Shown here one piece after another: positions 61,297-64,000 of a DNA stretch of 64,000 bases (positions are counted from its first letter, which is position 1; each line of letters opens with the position of its first letter). Source of the DNA: Anaerolineae bacterium. GTDB taxonomy: Bacteria; Chloroflexota; Anaerolineae; Promineifilales; Promineifilaceae. Where the stretch lies: the NCBI GenBank assembly GCA_023954475.1, contig JAMLHW010000008.1, positions 1 through 64,000 of the forward strand, read 5' to 3'. The notes under the pieces were generated by a model, which was not told the DNA's origin, made no database searches, and saw nothing but the letters and a program-made list of their open reading frames with translations. The position numbers and the translations under genes are program-made.

Positions 61297-62508
61297 ATGC
61301 GCATTTTTGATTTGGCAGTAAAAGACATCCGGCAGATTGTCCGCGATCGCAAGGCGTTCCTGTTCTTGCTGGCGATGCCCATCACGTTTACTGTTTTGTT
61401 TGGCATTGGCTTTGGCGGGTTTCATGCCGGCGAAAATGCGGATTTGCGCTTGCCAGTTGGCTGGCTGGATGAAGACAACTCTGCTGCAAGCATTGCCATG
61501 CACGCTATGCTTTCACAATCGCAGGTGGTGCGATTGGTTGATGCCGGCATCATGCGCAACGAATTGATGGCGCAAGTCGATGAAGGCACCGTTGCAGCCG
61601 CTGTGATTGTGCCGTATGGTTTTGGTGGGCAATTGCGTGATGGTGACGTGATACCTTTGGATTTGTTGGCAGATGGCAGTAGTCAGGCAGGATTTTCGGC
61701 CGAAACCGAGATTCAGGCAGCCGCTCAGCGCCTCTTTGCCGCTGCTCGTGCCGCTCAAATCAGCGCAGCAATCGCGGAAGCTCACGGCGTTTCGGCCGAT
61801 TACGATGGCGCATTGGCACGTGCCATGGCTGCTTGGTCATCGCCGCCGGTTACTGTTTATGTGACAGAGACGGGATTTTCGGCCGAAGATCAAACGTTGC
61901 TGGGATCGGCCAACGCGTTTGCCAATACCTCACCCGGTATGATGGCGCAATTTGCCATCGCCGGCCTGTTGAGCGCAGCTCAGATTTTGACACTGGAGCG
62001 CAAATCCGGTTCTTTGAAACGGTTGCTGACGACTAATATGAGCCGCAACGCGATATTACTCGGTCATTTTGTGGCGATGTTTCTGATCATCTTCGCGCAA
62101 ATGTCGTTGCTGGTGTTGTTCGGCCAACTGTTTTTGCGGCTCAACTATTTCAGTGCGCCGGTGGCGACTCTGCTCCTGATCACCATGTCGGCCTTGTTCT
62201 CGGCCAGTCTCGGCTTGCTAATCGGTGTGCAAGCCAAATCGGAAGAGCAAGTTGTCATGTATGCGTTGGTGGCGATGTTTGTGCTCGCCGCTTTGGGTGG
62301 GGCGTGGCTGCCATTGGAGTTTACGCCGGAGACCTTTCAGCGTATTGCGTTTATGACGCCGATAGCGTGGATGATTGACGGGTTTCAGGAAATCAGCGTA
62401 CGGGGGCTGGGTCTGACGGCCATTGCAGATTCACTACTGGTGTTGCTGTTGTTTTCGGTCGCGTTGGTTGGTCTGGCGTTGTGGCGGTTTCGGTCGGAGG
62501 AGCGGTAG
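61297..62508 (+). CDS. ABC-2 exporter permease, second subunit
   Basis: 403 aa, paralogous to the preceding permease. It has an N-terminal helix (FLFLLAMPITFTVLFGIGFG), an external domain and five C-terminal helices, with the loop LERKSGSLKRLLTTNMSRNAILLGH in place of EEERGTL. FTPETFQRIAFMTPIAWMIDGFQE is also family-typical. The ATG at 61297 follows GAGGTAG by five bases. Three palindrome copies lie inside this gene at codons reading SAE or SAD. Confidence 0.88.
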   Translation: MRIFDLAVKDIRQIVRDRKAFLFLLAMPITFTVLFGIGFGGFHAGENADLRLPVGWLDEDNSAASIAMHAMLSQSQVVRLVDAGIMRNELMAQVDEGTVAAAVIVPYGFGGQLRDGDVIPLDLLADGSSQAGFSAETEIQAAAQRLFAAARAAQISAAIAEAHGVSADYDGALARAMAAWSSPPVTVYVTETGFSAEDQTLLGSANAFANTSPGMMAQFAIAGLLSAAQILTLERKSGSLKRLLTTNMSRNAILLGHFVAMFLIIFAQMSLLVLFGQLFLRLNYFSAPVATLLLITMSALFSASLGLLIGVQAKSEEQVVMYALVAMFVLAALGGAWLPLEFTPETFQRIAFMTPIAWMIDGFQEISVRGLGLTAIADSLLVLLLFSVALVGLALWRFRSEER

Positions 62509-62582
62509 GAATGAAAATTCGGCCGAATTGCCCACTTCAACTTAACCAACCGCACGCACGCATTCTGTTGGCTACCACAAGG

Positions 62583-62972
62583 CTAAAACCAATAATCAGC
62601 GACACAACGCCCGTCACGTGGTAGGTCCTCAAATGTGTTCAACCCGTCAAAGCGGTCAATAGGTATCTGCGCCACAGCATCAGGCTCAGCCAGGCGTAAG
62701 TTGACAGCAATGCGTCGACGCCCCTCCTCGTTCGGCCGCTGTGCACGCCAAAAAGCGACGCAGCCGCAAACAGGACAGAAGTGAAACTCAATCGTTTTGC
62801 CTCGAATGTAATAGTGCGTTTTACCTGAGACATGAATACCTTCATTCTCGTAATCGTACGCCCACAGTACCCCGTAGCGACGACAGATTGTGCAATTGCA
62901 GACAGTCGCGCCATCGGGTTGGCCTTCAAAATGCCATTTCACGGCGCCGCAGTGACAGGACCCTTCGATCAT
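62583..62972 (-). CDS. GFA-domain zinc protein (CENP-V/Gfa family)
   Basis: 129 aa. The family's zinc ligands are visible: GSCHCGAVKW, CNCTICRRYG and FHFCPVCGCVAFW. The Gfa family includes glutathione-dependent formaldehyde-activating enzymes, but most members have no proven activity. AGAGGAAA upstream of the ATG. It forms a pair with the DUF4256 gene 29 bases upstream on the same strand. Neither gene contains the iterated palindrome. Confidence 0.9.
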   Translation of the reverse strand: MIEGSCHCGAVKWHFEGQPDGATVCNCTICRRYGVLWAYDYENEGIHVSGKTHYYIRGKTIEFHFCPVCGCVAFWRAQRPNEEGRRRIAVNLRLAEPDAVAQIPIDRFDGLNTFEDLPRDGRCVADYWF

Positions 62973-63001
62973 CTTGTAATTTCCTCTGGTAACAACGCGT
63001 T

Positions 63002-63616
63002 CTAGACTCTTAATGAGCCACGAAAGCCTCTAGCGGCATAAAAAGACGACGCACCATTGTGATACACGAAAACATGACCGAAGCGCCGGTCACAGAAGAT
63101 GGCACCGCCAAGGTCTCTGATATCGTCTGGGGTTTGTATCCAACTCGAGGTCTTGGTGTCAAATTCGCCAAGTTTTTGCAATTTACGGTATTGATCTTCA
63201 GTCAATAGCTCGATTCCGATCGCAGCAGCGATGTCAACGGCATTCCCTCCCGGAAAAACCCCTTTCTTAATTCGTTCATTTTCCGCGTCGCCATCGTAAC
63301 AGATACTTCTGCGATTTTTAGGACTTTCCGCGGAGCAATCGTAAAAAATGTATTCGCCCGTCTTTTCATCTTGACCAACGACATCCGGTTCACCGCCGGT
63401 ATGCTCCATTGCGTGTAGTGATGCTAACTTTTCAGGATGGGCTTTCAATTTAGCTTGAACTGTCGACCATTCCAGTTGTTTGTGACGGTGCATATTTTTC
63501 TCAAAACGTTTCTTCAATAGGCCGAGTAGGTCTTCAGCTTGTTTTGATGATATATCCAGATCGATTTCAACTTTGGCAATAGACTTGCCACTACCTTTCG
63601 ATGATTGCTTTGCCAT
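63002..63616 (-). CDS. DUF4256 domain protein
   Basis: 204 aa soluble protein. Conserved segments are LLGLLKKRFEKNMHRHKQLEW, LHAMEHTGGEPDVVGQDEKTGEYIFYDCSAESPKNRRSICYD, and the C-terminal IRDLGGAIFCDRRFGHVFVYHNGASSFYAARGFRGSLRV. This is a family of unknown function found scattered in Firmicutes, Bacteroidetes and others. AAAGGAG nine bases before the ATG. The codon use looks less GC-rich than the neighbours, as does the adjoining intergenic DNA. Confidence 0.88.
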   Translation of the reverse strand: MAKQSSKGSGKSIAKVEIDLDISSKQAEDLLGLLKKRFEKNMHRHKQLEWSTVQAKLKAHPEKLASLHAMEHTGGEPDVVGQDEKTGEYIFYDCSAESPKNRRSICYDGDAENERIKKGVFPGGNAVDIAAAIGIELLTEDQYRKLQKLGEFDTKTSSWIQTPDDIRDLGGAIFCDRRFGHVFVYHNGASSFYAARGFRGSLRV

Positions 63617-64000
63617 GAATTGACTCCTTTGCGCTCTTACAAACGCTGTAACCTGTCACACTTTGCTGTGGCACGCTGGTTTTGCCTTTATCGCGCGTTG
63701 ACTTATGATCCATTTTGGGAAGGGTCAGGATTGAGTTGCGGCTTCATCGTCCGCAACTCATCACTAGAGCTGATTGTAAGAGGATAAGGTGTTACCTGAG
63801 ATCTGTCAACTCTAAGCAAGCCCCAGTGTCTTGAACATATTGCGACAGAGTCTTGCCATGTTGTAGTGAAACGCGATTTCTTTGCCAGACTTTAACGCGT
63901 TGTTATCCAGCCGTTAACACGCATTCGCTATACTTTAAATCAAGATGACGATTCGCTGTGACTGAAATACAGTACCCCCAGTCATCGGCTTGTCACGGGC
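63617..64000. other. Right-end intergenic region
   Basis: 384 bp without a gene I can support. It contains a perfect 10-bp hairpin (63732-63741 with 63751-63760, TGAGTTGCGG/CCGCAACTCA) of unknown role and a Pho-box-like promoter at 63892-63934 facing out of the window. The DNA is visibly more AT-rich than the rest. Confidence 0.7.
63892..63934 (+). promoter_or_regulatory. Second Pho-box-like promoter
   Basis: TTAACG (63892), TTATCC (63903) and TTAACA (63914) recur every 11 bp, and the last ends exactly nine bases before TATACT (63929-63934). The spacing matches that at 58811-58864. The regulated gene lies beyond the window. Confidence 0.55.

Noticed and set aside
63732-63760. Terminator or riboswitch at the right end
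   Set aside because: The hairpin has no T-run and no flanking conserved element I recognise.

Overview
The window is about 56% GC, gene-dense and bacterial. It has no rRNA or tRNA gene, no CRISPR array and no transposase that I can see. The gene content suggests an uncultured or environmental Chloroflexota (Anaerolineae/Caldilineae-like): paralogous YfhO and GT-C membrane proteins, exported beta-propellers carrying an [FY]LPL[VI] motif, the DUF5682/VWA pair, and an APH + acyl-CoA dehydrogenase pair. The taxon is an inference, because no phylogenetic marker is present. The most striking DNA-level property is an octamer palindrome, TCGGCCGA, usually flanked by T/A (TTCGGCCGAA). I count about 120 copies by eye between 1 and 62.5 kb, where one or two would be expected. 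It lies inside genes, in promoter spacers and in a terminator.

Region 1 (1-29.5 kb). After a gamma-glutamyltransferase on the minus strand comes a long, mostly plus-strand cell-surface/glycan region. It holds three YfhO-type giant membrane proteins, four other polytopic GT-C-like proteins, a DPM1-type GT2 glycosyltransferase, a SAM methyltransferase and an APH-fold kinase. It also holds three exported PQQ-type sugar dehydrogenase propellers, a Kelch propeller, a YncE-type propeller and a further secreted protein. The GT2 enzyme could charge a polyprenyl carrier that the GT-C proteins use outside the membrane. A 78-bp tandem repeat (3.5 copies) abuts the methyltransferase promoter. The region ends with yraN and miaA.

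Region 2 (29.5-37.2 kb, minus strand). A compact histidine operon, hisG-D-C-B-H-A-F-I-(GNAT)-E, is preceded by a promoter, a short His-rich leader peptide (hisL) and an attenuator-type terminator.

Region 3 (37.2-49.7 kb, minus strand). An APH-fold kinase, an acyl-CoA dehydrogenase and an SDR enzyme resemble the 4-hydroxyacyl-CoA (levulinate-type) module. An ABC/efflux gene set follows: an FtsX-type permease, an adaptor lipoprotein, an ATPase with an AbrB-like tail, a double substrate-binding lipoprotein and a second ATPase. A GxxExxY cassette inserted between permease and adaptor appears to have supplied the adaptor's signal peptide.

Region 4 (49.8-64 kb). This part holds a tryptophanase-like lyase, a VWA + DUF5682 pair, a D-lyxose isomerase-like cupin, small membrane proteins, two related secreted proteins, a three-gene ABC-2 exporter, a GFA protein and a DUF4256 protein. 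Two Pho-box-like promoters with the same geometry lie at 58.81-58.86 kb and 63.89-63.93 kb. The first is followed at once by a hairpin terminator and could make a ~57-nt RNA with an anti-Shine-Dalgarno-like CU-rich 5' end.
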